NCBI GenBank assembly: GCA_029204225.1
Contig: CM055098.1
Coordinates: forward strand, 56,058,537 to 56,122,536
Source: Diphasiastrum complanatum
Taxonomy: Eukaryota; Streptophyta; Lycopodiopsida; Lycopodiales; Lycopodiaceae
DNA: 64,000 bases
Reading direction: 5' to 3'
The notes beneath the pieces are model-generated. The model worked only from the letters and a program-made list of their open reading frames with translations, searched no databases and was not told where the DNA came from. Below, one piece after another: positions 36,139 through 47,455 of the stretch. The number at the start of each line of letters is the position of its first letter. The first letter of the stretch is position 1. Both the position numbers and the translations under genes were made by a program.

Positions 36139-37150
36139 CTTCTTCTAACTCACCATTTAGAAAAGCAGATTTCACATCCATCTGATGCAAAGGCCAACCA
36201 AAATGTGAAGCTAAAGCAACAAGTAGATGTAGAGTATTCCACTTACAAACCGGCACAAAGGTCTCCTCATAGTCGATGCCTTTACTTTGTGCGTACCCTT
36301 TGATTACCAATCTTGCCTTGTGCTTTGCTATACTTCCATCTGCATGGTACTTAGTCCTGTGTGACCCATTTGCAGCCAATGAGTTTCTTGCCAGCTAGTG
36401 ATTCTACTAAGTCCCATATGCTATGCTTAGCAATTGACTCCATCTCCTCTCCCATGGCCTTGACCCAAATGTCATCATCCTTTGCTTCACCATAAGTCAA
36501 AGGTTCTTTGCTTTGAATAATGTTAGATAAGAGAGCATAATTTGCTTCATACCTTTCAGGTTGAGTCTTCTCTCTTGTTGATCTTTGTAGCTCTCCTTGG
36601 TTAGATGATCCTGGAAAGTCATCCATGTCGCGGCTCTCCAACAATCTCTCAAACCACTTAGGGAGCTTCATGTCAGGTGATCGGCTTCCTGGTAAAAATG
36701 TATCCCACGGTACATCCTTCTCCTTGCGTTTGTCACCTGCAACTTCGATCCTTCTTGCACCAAAAGGTTTGTCCCTACCTCTCCAACCTGTCTCTTGAGG
36801 TTGAGTAGTAGTATCTTGAGATGTATCCTCATGTTCATCACTCGGAAGGTCAATGAATGAATCATCATCAGGTGGTATCCTCACTATACCATCTTTCCCA
36901 CTGGGTGTGTCTATCTTCTCAACATCCTCGTCTTCATACATCTTGGATTCATCAAAGATAACATCACGACTTATACGGGTTTTGTTTTCCACTGGATCAA
37001 AACATCTAAAGCCCTTCACACGATCGTCATATCCTAGGAATATACACTTGATAGCTTTTACATCAAGTTTACGTCTCTCTTCCTTAGGAATGTGTATGCG
37101 GACTCCCAAATAGAACACGTTATTAGGCATTGAGGCTTTCCCAACCAATG
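36139..37150 (-). mobile_element. Copia fragment I, integrase end to RT start
   Basis: This minus-strand pol piece carries the C-terminal integrase/linker (KCIFLGYDDRVKGFRCFD, SRDVIFDESKMYEDED) followed by the RT N-terminus (GCKWV, AKHKARLVIKGYAQSKGIDYEETF, MDVKSAFLNGELEE). It belongs to a lineage other than E or G. It is broken, with both ends abrupt. The left end is joined to LTR fragment D, and the right end to the promoter-like segment at 37151-37900. Confidence 0.8.
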
Positions 37151-37900
37151 GCTATGGCTTCCAACTAGCCAAGAGGTTGAAGAATGAGAAGATCTACAAT
37201 GAATGGGTGAGTATTGCGGGCAAGATCCACTCTTCTCTCTTTTCTCTCCTTAGTTTCTAACAAATGACGGCCTAACCTAAAAGATAAAACCCTAAACTAA
37301 ATTACAAATGGGGTTCTTCCCGAAATGGACTCTTCCACTCCTATTTATACTTGGAGTGGTGGCCACTTACAGAAGTGGTGGTCTTTTGAAAGCACTTTTG
37401 TTAGCGGAAGTTTTTCATTTGACGTTTCTTGCAACTGTTTTTCTTTTTTTTTGGCGAGTCATCTTCTGTGTGAGTCATTCCCATGGGTTCTAGCTCCCCG
37501 GGTACAGGTTTGTGCGAGTCATATTCTGGTACGAGTCATCTTCCAAGTCTGGGCGGGTCATTTTGAATGGTTCCCCTATGCGAGTCATTTCTAGTTCATT
37601 CGGGAATCCTTCAACCATGTGTGAGCCATCTCCCAACTCTGTGTGAGTCATCTTTTCAACCTTGTGCGAGTCATTTTGACTTGTTTTGTGCAAGAATCCG
37701 CCCTCAGCTATCGTTAGGCACCGTAGGATATTGTGCAAATTCTGTGTGAATGGATTTTGGTTTTTCTTATGATATTCTATGAACAGCTTTCCATTCAACC
37801 AACCATTCGCTTTCCATTGACTGTGCGAGTTCATAAACTCTCAAAATTCGGTTGTGCGAGTTCATAAACCTTCCCAGTCAAGTATGCGGGTACTCATAGT
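37151..37900 (-). promoter_or_regulatory. Promoter-like segment with TATA box and GAGTCAT array
   Basis: On the minus strand a TATA-like GTATAAATAG lies at 37341-37350. Upstream of it (higher coordinates) is a cluster of about nine copies of a GTGYGAGTCAT-like motif between 37454 and 37676, with two looser copies near 37823 and 37855. This would suit the U3 part of a minus-strand LTR or a host promoter. It has no partner LTR in the window. Confidence 0.45.
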
Positions 37901-38438
37901 CAGGTCAACTGTGCTTAATCCCAGCCACAGAATTTCAGCAAGTAAACCACTCGCCCAACATGAAAACCGATGTGTGGTAAGCTTATCTACACTCTAATGA
38001 AGTGGGCAAGTACTCCTTGAGACCAAATGGTACGACATTTATAAAAAAAAAAAAACAAATCCTAAATTTCTCCAAACCGGTGACATAAGCTACTCGCTAA
38101 CCACATTTTGGGCCTCCACTGATCAAAGTTGATAGCTTTTATTAGTGGGCACGTACGTTATTCAAGTTAGAATTAAAGTAGAATTATTGTGTTACTGTAC
38201 TGTGGGTCCTATCAGTGGATAAGGATCAGTTGGCCTCGCCACGAGGCAGGTCGACGGGACATGCGTCCCGCCAACGGCAATCTGGGTCATGCATGGGTTG
38301 CTTGAGTGAACAACTATATGTACAATGTAATTTCATTTTGAGAAATGCAGTTGCTATGTGAGCTTGCTTTGGAGAGTGTTTTCTGTCTGTGTTATTGTGT
38401 AGCATGATCTGTGTTCCTGTGCAAAGCAAATTCTAAGT
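37901..38438. other. Flank and presumed 5' LTR of element H
   Basis: No ORF of note is seen. The 3' half precedes a primer site at 38439 and should contain the LTR of element H. A TGTGTTACTG at 38188 is a candidate LTR start, giving about 245 bp, but no second LTR is available to test it. Confidence 0.4.
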
Positions 38439-38854
38439 TGGTATCAGAGCCGTACAGGGAGTGTACACATTATAATGTCGCCGTTGAAGAGAGGTTCAGG
38501 AGAAAAGCAGTCTTCTAAGAGTTCGGGGTTTATGGCGGATTGAAGACGGAAGGAGAAACACTGATGCAGAGAGTTTAGCACACAGAAGCTTGGTGAGCTT
38601 GAGACTGTGTGAGGATTCAGAGACAAGGGTTGTCGGCTGAATCAGAACCTCAGAAAATGGAATTTTTAAATTCCGAAGTAGGCTATTTGGTGTTTGCAGT
38701 CAGTGTGCATTCAATCGGATACCGTTTGATGAACGGATTGAAGCATCAGCTTTCCAGCAGTAGGGCAACCTCAGAGGAAGAGGATAGGCCTATCAGAATA
38801 CTGTGAATTGGAAGCCAAGAATAGGTTTGTGTGAAAAACCCTGGTCTGGGGTTT
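38439..38854 (+). mobile_element. LTR element H, primer site and leader, part 1
   Basis: TGGTATCAGAGC at 38439-38450 is a plus-strand initiator-Met primer site. The leader that follows has no clear gag. It is interrupted at 38855 by F1, whose target duplication GGTTT occupies 38850-38854. The leader resumes at 54958. It is broken. Its family is unknown because no coding domain is visible. Confidence 0.6.
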
Positions 38855-40062
38855 TGTAGCGCAGGCCTCCCAAAGGGAGCCGGGAACCACGACTTAGCTT
38901 CCCAGCCTTCAACTCTTGCCATCCAAACCCACTTGACATACAAGCAGCCAACTCGCCAACAACGATCAGACTTAACCAACTTGAAGTTCTGAAAACCAAC
39001 ATTGAGATCCAACCTGGCGCCATGCCAGATCGGGGGTCCCGACGTGGGTGACTTCCCTCCAAGCAAGCCGCCCGACATACATCAAACTTAACGAACTCGA
39101 AGCTTCGTTACAAACGAGTAACATCCATTCCAAGCAAGCGGTCTGACTTACATCAGACTTAACCAACTGAAAGCTTCGTCACGAGCGCTGGAAGCCAACC
39201 TGGCGCCACGCCAGACTGGACAGCCATAAACAGGTAACATCCACCCAAGCAAGCCATCCAACTCAGCCGACAGGTTAGAGCCCGTTCCCCAAGAGCTTAA
39301 CCCATTCACGTTCATGCAAGGAACACTCAGAACCACAAGCCGCGACAGATATGGAAACAACCAGTTCTTGGACCAAATGGTCCCGACAGCATACCGCTGG
39401 CGTCCCGGGATACGACCCTCAGCTATGTGCCAAGTTAAAAATTTTGAAAGCGGCCTTACAACTGGCGCTTTTACCGAACACTGAAACCCAAACTGTAATC
39501 AGAGTCAGTTTGAGGAACATCCCACTTTATTGATAAATCTGAGAAGGTTACATTTCAAGTGTGTGACCGACCCTAGTCTCCGGGGCGCTAGCATGCCAAG
39601 GCGAGAGCCATGACAACATTCCAGCAAGGGAGGCTGAGACTTGGTTGGAGCTCGCCCTGAGTCGCAACCCGCACTCCCCTATAGTATTGGTGTGATTCGG
39701 CACCCCCCCTCATACCAAGCACTCTACCCAAGCTGGTAAAGCACGTTTTTCTCTCTCTAGGATTTTCTCTTTCTAGAAAGTCATTTTCTCTCTCTAGATT
39801 TTATTGATCCCCAGGCTTCCTTTAATCATGCCTAGATCGTGTGAGGTGATTGTACATCGATCTGAGCTCTCTGGACTTCGCTAGAACCGATCAAAGATTT
39901 TCAGCCATAGGAACTTGGCGCCGGCTGGATTCTGGTCACAGTGGCGCCGGGAGCGGCGCCGGCGCCGTTGGCGCCGGGAGCAGCAGGGGCGCTGCTGGCG
40001 CCGGGGACATAGCTGGCGCCGATGGCGTCGGAAGTAAAGCTTGTAAAGGTAGCTTTACAACA
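38855..40062 (-). repeat. 3' LTR of F1
   Basis: This is a 1208-bp GC-rich LTR. It starts TGTAGCGCAGG and ends TTTACAACA in window orientation. The part at 39915-40030 holds a cluster of GGCGCC hexamers. The polypurine tract AAGGTGGGGTGGA (minus strand, 40063-40075) adjoins it. Confidence 0.92.
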
Positions 40063-41926
40063 TCCACCCCACCTTTATAAAATCTGATGTCCTCATCAGA
40101 TGTCAGATTAAAGTAAAGGTGTCTCCCAATTAAAATAACTATACATTTAAGCTACTTGGCACAGTACTCAATTTACTGGCCACTTTTTATTAACATTGAA
40201 GCTGGCACACCACAAGTCGGAGGCTCAGCTCTTTGTACTGAAAAATTACATAACTTGAAAATATATCTTTGTCTGGGAAAAGCGTAGATTTGATATCGCT
40301 TTCGTAAAACCCGAGAACCTTATTAACTGGTGACAGAGGCCTTTCTTTGAAATGTTCGCCCCTGTCGCTTCTGACTTTCAACTTTGGAACTCCTTTGAGC
40401 TCCTGATTTGTCCTTGATGCACTTTGTGTTGAGCTCCCTGAGCTCCAGATTTGTTCAGTTCCGCACAAGTATCAAGGCTCCCTGAGCCGAAGGATTTATC
40501 GTTTGATTGCACACTTTATGGTCCACTTTGTGCCTTGTTGCTTCTGCACCTTGATTTCTCTCCTTGTCCCAGCCTGATCTTGATACTTTTCCATCTTGGC
40601 TCTTTAAGGTAGGCAAAGATTGAGTACTCCGCAATGCACCTCTCACTTAGCTTGAAGTAGCTCTTTGAATCAACCCAAATGTAACCATTGACCTCGTGGA
40701 AAGCCAAAGGGTCGCACCAGTTTGATCCGCATCCGAACTATCTCTTCGCGTTTGTTTGAAGCACCATGTCCGTCGCGCAAAACTTGACTTTCACAATTCC
40801 ATCACTGGTCAGTTGCCTCACAGTCAAAACAAGAAGTGTACATCGAGCTTGGCTTCAAGTAGCTCTCTTTGAATCAGACACATGCACCCAGAGTTTGCAC
40901 TAGTCCGATCTCAACGCGAACTGTCCCTTAGCGTCCGTTCGAAATACCAAGTCTCTCATGCAAGACTCAACTTTCTCAGTTCCTTCATTGATCAGCTGCC
41001 TTACACGTAACACAAGCCAGCGTACTCATATGTTTCCTCATCATTGCTGGTCCAGAGAAAGCCTATAACAAACTTTCCTTTCCACAACAAAAACTTGTCA
41101 ACTTATTAGGTCCAAAGTTCGCCAGTCTCCTCGTGTGAGTATGGCTAGGTCACCTTGAATTTGCCCCCATTTTGATCAACTTTAATTCAAAATTTGCCCC
41201 AAGAGAGAGGTGTGTGTGATAGTTCCCCTCCACTTAATAAATCAGTTGATCGGACTTTAGAGTAGAGTTCTTCGGACAAAAAGCCTTTCCAACACTTTGC
41301 TTCCCATCTGCTAGGATTATGGCTCGATCCAACTTGTTGCCAATCTCTGAAGAGGATCCTAGTCTTTTCCCCTTTGAGGAAAAACCCAACTGATACTGGA
41401 TATCACCCATGCTCAGTGAGTTTCAGTTCCGAAGGTGGCCGTCCCAAAATGAAGACCAACTGCTCCATAGAAGATCTCCCCTGAAATTGCCCTTTCCAAC
41501 TTTTGACTTCCTGCTTGCGTCTGGTGGGCGTTGTCGCAAATGAAACTAACCCAAGAAATAGGCTAGCCATCCATCCTTTGCAAACATTGAGTCGTTTCGT
41601 TGTCGTTCACGTGTGAGTACTTGAACTGCAAATCCGCCCCACAGATTCTGTAGTCCTCTTTGTTTGATGGTATCAGCCTTCAAAAGAAAAGGTTCCTTCT
41701 CGAGCCATCAGCTCCTTGTATCACAAGCAATCATGCAAACCAGGCAAAGCACGAGTACTAAGACTCACCACGAATACATACAAGTAAGACACTCAGGCAG
41801 GTTTACTAACAAGTAACAAAAACAAGGTCCCCCTTTGAGATGGTCCTGCCAACGGACCTTTGTCTGGCCGCGCCCATACAAATCGATCACAGAATCAGCC
41901 CACATAGGACACCCCTCCAACCATCC

Positions 41927-42698
41927 GTGCTTTCACCATTAAGCAGCACATTGCCTCAGTCACGCCCCACCACTTTTTGGTCGATAGCCCTTATAGCTAA
42001 ACGATCGGCAGCTATCCTTGAATATACCACCCCCGTGGACGCACCCGTGCTTTCACCGTCAGGCAGCACATTGCCTCACTAACGCCCCCACCAAATCTAG
42101 TCGATAGCCCTTATAGCTAAACAATCGGCAGCGTACCCCCCAATCGTGGACGCACCCGTGCTTTCACCGTTAGGCAGCACATTGCCTCAGTAACGCCCCC
42201 ACAAAATTTGGTCGATAGCCCTTATAGCTAAACGAATGGCATCTATCCTTGAATATACCACCCCCGTGGACGCACCCGTGCTTTCACCGTTAGGCAGCAC
42301 ATTGCCTCAGTAACGCCCCCACCAAATTTAGTCGATAGCCCTTATAGCTAAACGATCGGCAGCATACCACCCAAATCGTGGACGCACCCGTGCTTTCACC
42401 GTTAGGCAGCACATTGCCTCAGTAACGCCCCCACCAAATTTGGTCGATAGCCCTTATAGCTAAACGAACGGTGGTCATCGTGAATATGTCACCCCGCACC
42501 ACACAAGGCACAGACCGTGCTTACACCATCCTAATGGCAGCACATTGCCTCATCTGTCCTACGTGCAGACGGCGCCAGGCCTGAACCACGGAAACTGACC
42601 GTGCTTACACCTCAAGGGCAGCACTTTGACTCATCAAGCCCCCGTCCTGCCAACCACCCCGACCGTGGACGCACCCGTGCTTACACTGTGGGCAGCAC
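41927..42698 (-). repeat. Array of eight hairpin-bearing repeats in F1 leader
   Basis: Eight degenerate repeats with spacing of about 75-125 bp each contain, on the minus strand, GTGCTGCC, a short loop, and GGTGAAAGCAC or GGTGTAAGCAC. Units lie at 41927-41949, 42047-42069, 42158-42180, 42278-42300, 42390-42412, 42517-42543, 42601-42624 and 42677-42698. GTGCT pairs with AGCAC in every unit and an inner CC/GG pair is kept in most. The array starts 77 bases after the primer site. Confidence 0.8.
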
Positions 42699-42774
42699 CT
42701 TGCACAATAGTTGTCTTGATGAACCCCAAACCGTGGCCATTTCCGTGAGATTCGCATAGCTGACCGGCCAGTCG

Positions 42775-42786
42775 GCTCTGATACCA
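42775..42786 (-). other. Primer-binding site of F1 (tRNA-iMet)
   Basis: The minus strand reads TGGTATCAGAGC, two bases from the LTR at 42789. Confidence 0.9.
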
Positions 42787-42788
42787 CA

Positions 42789-43187
42789 TGTAGCGCAGGC
42801 CTCCCAAAGGGAGCCGGGAACCACGACTTAGCTTCCCAGCCTTCAACTCTTGCCATCCAAACCCACTTGACATACAAGCAGCCAACTCGCCAACAACGAT
42901 CAGACTTAACCAACTTGAAGTTCTGAAAACCAACATTGAGATCCAACCTGGCGCCATGCCAGATCGGGGGTCCCGACGTGGGTGACTTCCCTCCAAGCAA
43001 GCCGCCCGACATACATCAAACTTAACCAACTCGAAGCTTCGTTACAAACGAGTAACATCCATTCCAAGCAAGCGGTCTGACTTATATCAGACTTAACCAA
43101 CTGAAAGCTTCGTCACCAGCGCTGGAAGCCAACCTGGCGCCACGCCAGACTGGACAGCCATAAACAGGTAACATCCACCCAAGCAAG
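42789..43187 (-). repeat. 5' LTR of F1, part 1
   Basis: This is the first 399 bp of the LTR in window orientation. It is interrupted by F2, whose target duplication GCAAG occupies 43183-43187 and recurs at 54139-54143. Confidence 0.92.
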
Positions 43188-44433
43188 TGTTGTAAAGCTA
43201 CCTTTACAAGCTTTACTTGCGGCGCCATCGGCGCCAGCTATGTCCCCGGCGCCAGCAGCGCCACTGCTGCTCCCGGCGCCAACGGCGCCGGCGCCGCTCC
43301 CGGCGCCACTGTGACCAGAATCCAGCCGGCGCCAAGTTCCTATGGCTGAAAATCTTTGATCGGTTCTAGCGAAGTCCAGAGAGCTCAGATCGATGTGCAA
43401 TCACCTCACACGATCTAGGCATGATTAAAGGAAGCCTGGGGATCAATAAAATCTAGAGAGAGAAAATGACTTTCTAGAAAGAGAAAATCCTAGAGAGAGA
43501 AAAACGTGCTTTACCAGCTTGGGTAGAGTGCTTGGTATGAGGGGGGGTGCCGAATCACACCAATACTATAGGGGAGTGCGGGTTGCGACTCAGGGCGAGC
43601 TCCAACCAAGTCTCAGCCTCCCTTGCTGGAATGTTGTCATGGCTCTCGCCTTGGCTTGCTAGCGCCCCGGAGACTAGGGTCGGTCACACACTTGAAATGT
43701 AACCTTCTCAGATTTATCAATAAAGTGGGATTTTCCTCAAACTGACTCTGATTACCTTCTGGGTTTCAGTGTTCGGTAAAAAGCGCCAGTTGTAAGGCCG
43801 CTTTCAAAATTTTTAACTTGGCACATAGCTGAGGGTCGTATCCCGGGACGCCAGCGGTATGCCGTCGGGACCATTCGGTCCGTGGCGCCCGCGGTATGCT
43901 GTCGGGACCATTTGGTCCAAGAACTGGTTGTTTCCATATCTGTCGCGGCTTGTGGTTCTGAGTGTTCCTTGCATGAACGTGAATGGGTTAAGCTCTTGGG
44001 GAACGGGCTCTAACCTGTCGGCTGAGTTGGATGGCTTGCTTGGGTGGATGTTACCTGTTTATGGCTGTCCAGTCTGGCGTGGCGCCAGGTTGGCTTCCAG
44101 CGCTCGTGACGAAGCTTTCAGTTGGTTAAGTCTGATGTAAGTCAGACCGCTTGCTTGGAATGGATGTTACTCGTTTGTAACGAAGCTTCGAGTTCGTTAA
44201 GTTTGATGTATGTCGGGCGGCTTGCTTGGAGGGAAGTCACCCACGTCGGGACCCCCGATCTGGCATGGCGCCAGGTTGGATCTCAATGTTGGTTTTCGGA
44301 ACTTCAAGTTGGTTAAGTCTGATCGTTGTTGGCGAGTTGGCTGCTTGTATGTCAAGTGGGTTTGGATGGCAAGAGTTGAAGGCTGGGAAGCTAAGTCGTG
44401 GTTCCCGGCTCCCTTTGGGATGCCTGCGCTACA
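43188..44433 (+). repeat. 5' LTR of F2
   Basis: It starts TGTTGTAAAGCTACCTTTAC and ends GCGCTACA. Eight GGCGCC hexamers lie in 43221-43333. The start contains nested inverted repeats (GTAAAG with CTTTAC). Confidence 0.92.
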
Positions 44434-47026
44434 TGTGGTATCAGAGCCGACTGGCCGGTCAGCTATGCGGATCTCACGGAAATGGCCACGGTTTGGGGTT
44501 CATCAAGACAACTGTTGTGCAAGGTGCTGCCCACAGTGTAAGCACGGGTGCGTCCACGGTCGGGGTGGTCGGCAGAACGGGGGACTTGATGAGTCAAAGT
44601 GCTGCCCTTGAGGTGTAAGCACGGTCAGTTCTCGCGGTTCGGGCCTGGCGCTGTCTGCACGTAGGACGGATGAGGCAAAGTGCTGCCTAGGGAGGTGAAA
44701 GCACGGTCTGTACCTTGTGGGGTGCGGGGCGACATATTCGAACTGTACGGGTTAACCATTGATACAGAGATGCTGCTCGAATTCGGGTGTAAAGCACGGG
44801 TGGTTAGCTGCCGGTGCGGGATAGCTGCCGATCGTTTAGCTATAAGGGCTATCGACCAAAAAGTGGTGGGGCGTGACTGAGGCAATGTGCTGCTTAATGG
44901 TGAAAGCACGAATAGTTGGAGGGGTGTTCTATGTGGGCTGATTCTGTGATCGATTTGTATGGGCGCGGCCAGGCAAAGGTCCGTTGGCAGGACCATCTCA
45001 AAGGGGGACCTTGCCTTTGTTACTTGTTAGTAAACCTGCCTGAGTGTCTTACTTGTATGTATTCGTGGTGAGTCTTAGTACTCGTGCTTTGCCTGGTTTG
45101 CATGATTGCTTGTGATACAAGGAGCTGATGGCTCGAGAAGGAACCTTTTCTTTTGAAGGCTGATACCATTAAACAAAGAGGACTACAGAATCTGTGGGGC
45201 GGATTTGAAGTTCAAGTACTCACACGTGAACGACAACGAAACGACTCAATGTTTGCAAAGGATGGATGGCTAGCCTGTTTCTTGGGTTAGTTTCATTTGC
45301 GACAACGCCCACCAGACGCAAGCAGGAAGTCAAAAAGTTGGAAAGGGCCATTTCAGGGGAGATCTTCTATGGAGCAGTTGGTCTTCATTTTGGGACGGCC
45401 ACCTTCGGAACTGAAACTCACTGAGCATGGGCGATATCCAGAATCTGTGCGGCGGATTTGCAGTTCAAGTACTCGCACGTGAACGACAACGAAATGACTC
45501 AATGTTTGCAAAGGATGGATGACTAGCCTGTTTCTTGGGTTAGTTTCATTTGCGACAACGCCCACCAGACGCAAGCAGGAAGTCAAAAGTTGGAAAGGGC
45601 AATTTCAGGGGAGATCTCCTATAGCAGTTGGTCTTCATTTTGGGACGGCCACCTTCGGAACTGAAACTCACTGAGCATGGGTGATATCCAGTATCAGTTG
45701 GGTTTTTCCTCAAAGGGGAAAAGACTAGGATCCTCTTCAGAGATTGGCAACAAGTTGGATCGAGCCATAATCCTAGCCGATGGGATGCAAAGTGTTGGAA
45801 AGGCTTTTTGTCCGAAGAACTCTACTCTAAAGTCCGATCAGCTGATTTATTAAGTGGAGGGGAACTATCACACACCCCTCTCTCTTGGGGCAAATTTTGA
45901 ATTAAAGTTGATCAAAATGGGGGCAAATTCAAGGTGACCTAGCCATACTCACACGAGGAGACTGGCGAACTTTGGACCTAATAAGTTGACAAGTTTTTGT
46001 TGTGGAAAGAAAAGTTTGTTATAGGCTTTCTCTAGACCAGCAATGATGAGGAAACATATGAGTACGCTGGCTTGTGTTACGTGTAAGGCAGCTGATCAAT
46101 GAAGGAACTGTGAAAGTTGAGTCTTGCATGAGAGACTTGGTATTTCGAACGGACGCTAAGGGACAGTTCGCGTTGAGATCGGATTAGTGCAAACTCTGGG
46201 TGCATGTTTCTGATTCAAAGAGAGCTACTTGAAGCCAACCTCGATGTACACTTCTTGTTTTGACTGTGAGACAACTAACCAGTGATGGAATTGTGAAAGT
46301 CAAGTTTTGCGCGACGGACATGGTGCTTCAAACAAACGCGAAGAGATAGTTCGGATGCGGATCAAACTGGTGCGACCCTTTGGCTTTCCACGAGGTCAAT
46401 GGTTACATTTGGGCTGATTCAAAGAGCTACTTCAAGCTAAGTGAGAGGTGCATTGCGGAGTACTCAATCTTTGCCTACCTTAAAGAGCCAAGATGGAAAA
46501 GTATCAAGATCAGGCTTGGACAAGGAGAGAAATCAAGGTGCAGAAGCAACAAGGCACGGAGTGGACCATAAATTGGGCAATCAAACGATAAATCCTTCGG
46601 CTCAGGGAGCCTTGATACCTGTGCGGAACTGAACAAACCTGGAGCTCAGGGAGCTCAACACAAAGTGCATCAAGGACAAATCAGGAGCTCAAAGGAGTTC
46701 CAAAGTCGAAAGTCAGAAGCGACAGGGGCGAACATTTCAAAGAAAGGCCTCTGTCACCAGTTAATAAGGTTCTCGGGTTTTACGAAAGCGATATCAAATC
46801 TACGCTTTTCCCAGACAAAGATATATTTTCAAGTTATGTAATTTTTCAGTACAAAGAGCTGAGCCTCCGACTTGTGGTGTGCCAGCTTCAATGTTAATAA
46901 AAAAAGTGGCCAGTAAATTGAGTACTGTGCCTAGTAGCTTAAATGTATAGTCATTTTAATTGGGAGACACCTTTACTTTAATCTGACATCTGATGAGGAC
47001 ATCAGATTTTATAAAGGTGGGGTGGA
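44434..47026 (+). other. Non-coding interior of F2
   Basis: The primer site TGGTATCAGAGC lies at 44436-44447. Five hairpin repeats of the F1 type follow at 44524-44545, 44599-44622, 44680-44704, 44770-44797 (weaker) and 44887-44909. About 230 bp are duplicated in tandem (about 45210-45440 and 45450-45690), where F1 has one copy (about 41400-41640). The polypurine tract AAGGTGGGGTGGA ends at 47026. No transposition protein is encoded. Confidence 0.8.
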
Positions 47027-47455
47027 TGTTGTAAAGCTACCTTTACAAGCTTTACTTGCGGCGCCATCGGCGCCAGCTATGTCCCCGGCGCCAGCAGCGC
47101 CACTGCTGCTCCCGGCGCCAACGGCGCCGGCGCCGCTCCCGGCGCCACTGTGACCAGAATCCAGCCGGCGCCAAGTTCCTATGGCTGAAAATCTTTGATC
47201 GGTTCTAGCGAAGTCCAGAGAGCTCAGATCGATGTGCAATCACCTCACACGATCTAGGCATGATTAAAGGAAGCCTGGGGATCAATAAAATCTAGAGAGA
47301 GAAAATGACTTTCTAGAAAGAGAAAATCCTAGAGAGAGAAAAACGTGCTTTACCAGCTTGGGTAGAGTGCTTGGTATGAGGGGGGGTGCCGAATCACACC
47401 AATACTATAGGGGAGTGCGGGTTGCGACTCAGGGCGAGCTCCAACCAAGTCTCAG
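47027..47455 (+). repeat. 3' LTR of F2, part 1
   Basis: This is the first 429 bp of the 3' LTR. Its last five bases CTCAG (47451-47455) are the target duplication of E and recur at 53317-53321. Confidence 0.92.

Larger units (their letters stand above)
40063..42788 (-). other. Non-coding interior of F1
   Basis: This 2.7-kb interior lies between polypurine tract and primer site. Only short frames exist. The best (40516-40707, minus, starting MAFHEVNGYIWVDSK) recurs in F2 at 46380-46571, but that is expected from overall F1/F2 similarity. The end near the primer site holds the hairpin array at 41927-42698. Confidence 0.8.

Noticed and set aside
38746-39360. Several 60-110 codon frames such as MSGGLLGGKSPTSGPP and MEGSHPRRDPRSG, repeated many times
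   Set aside because: They occur in all F LTR copies in overlapping frames and reflect LTR duplication, not genes.
39850-40080. Gly-Ala-rich open frame MYIDLSSLDFARTDQRF, repeated at 43113-43400, 47009-47239 and 54740-55192
   Set aside because: It lies wholly within F LTRs and its Gly-Ala part is the by-product of the GGCGCC cluster. There is no start context, and the repetition is explained by the LTR copies.
40516-40707. Small frame MAFHEVNGYIWVDSK conserved between F1 and F2
   Set aside because: F1 and F2 are highly similar throughout their interiors, so conservation of this frame is no evidence of coding.
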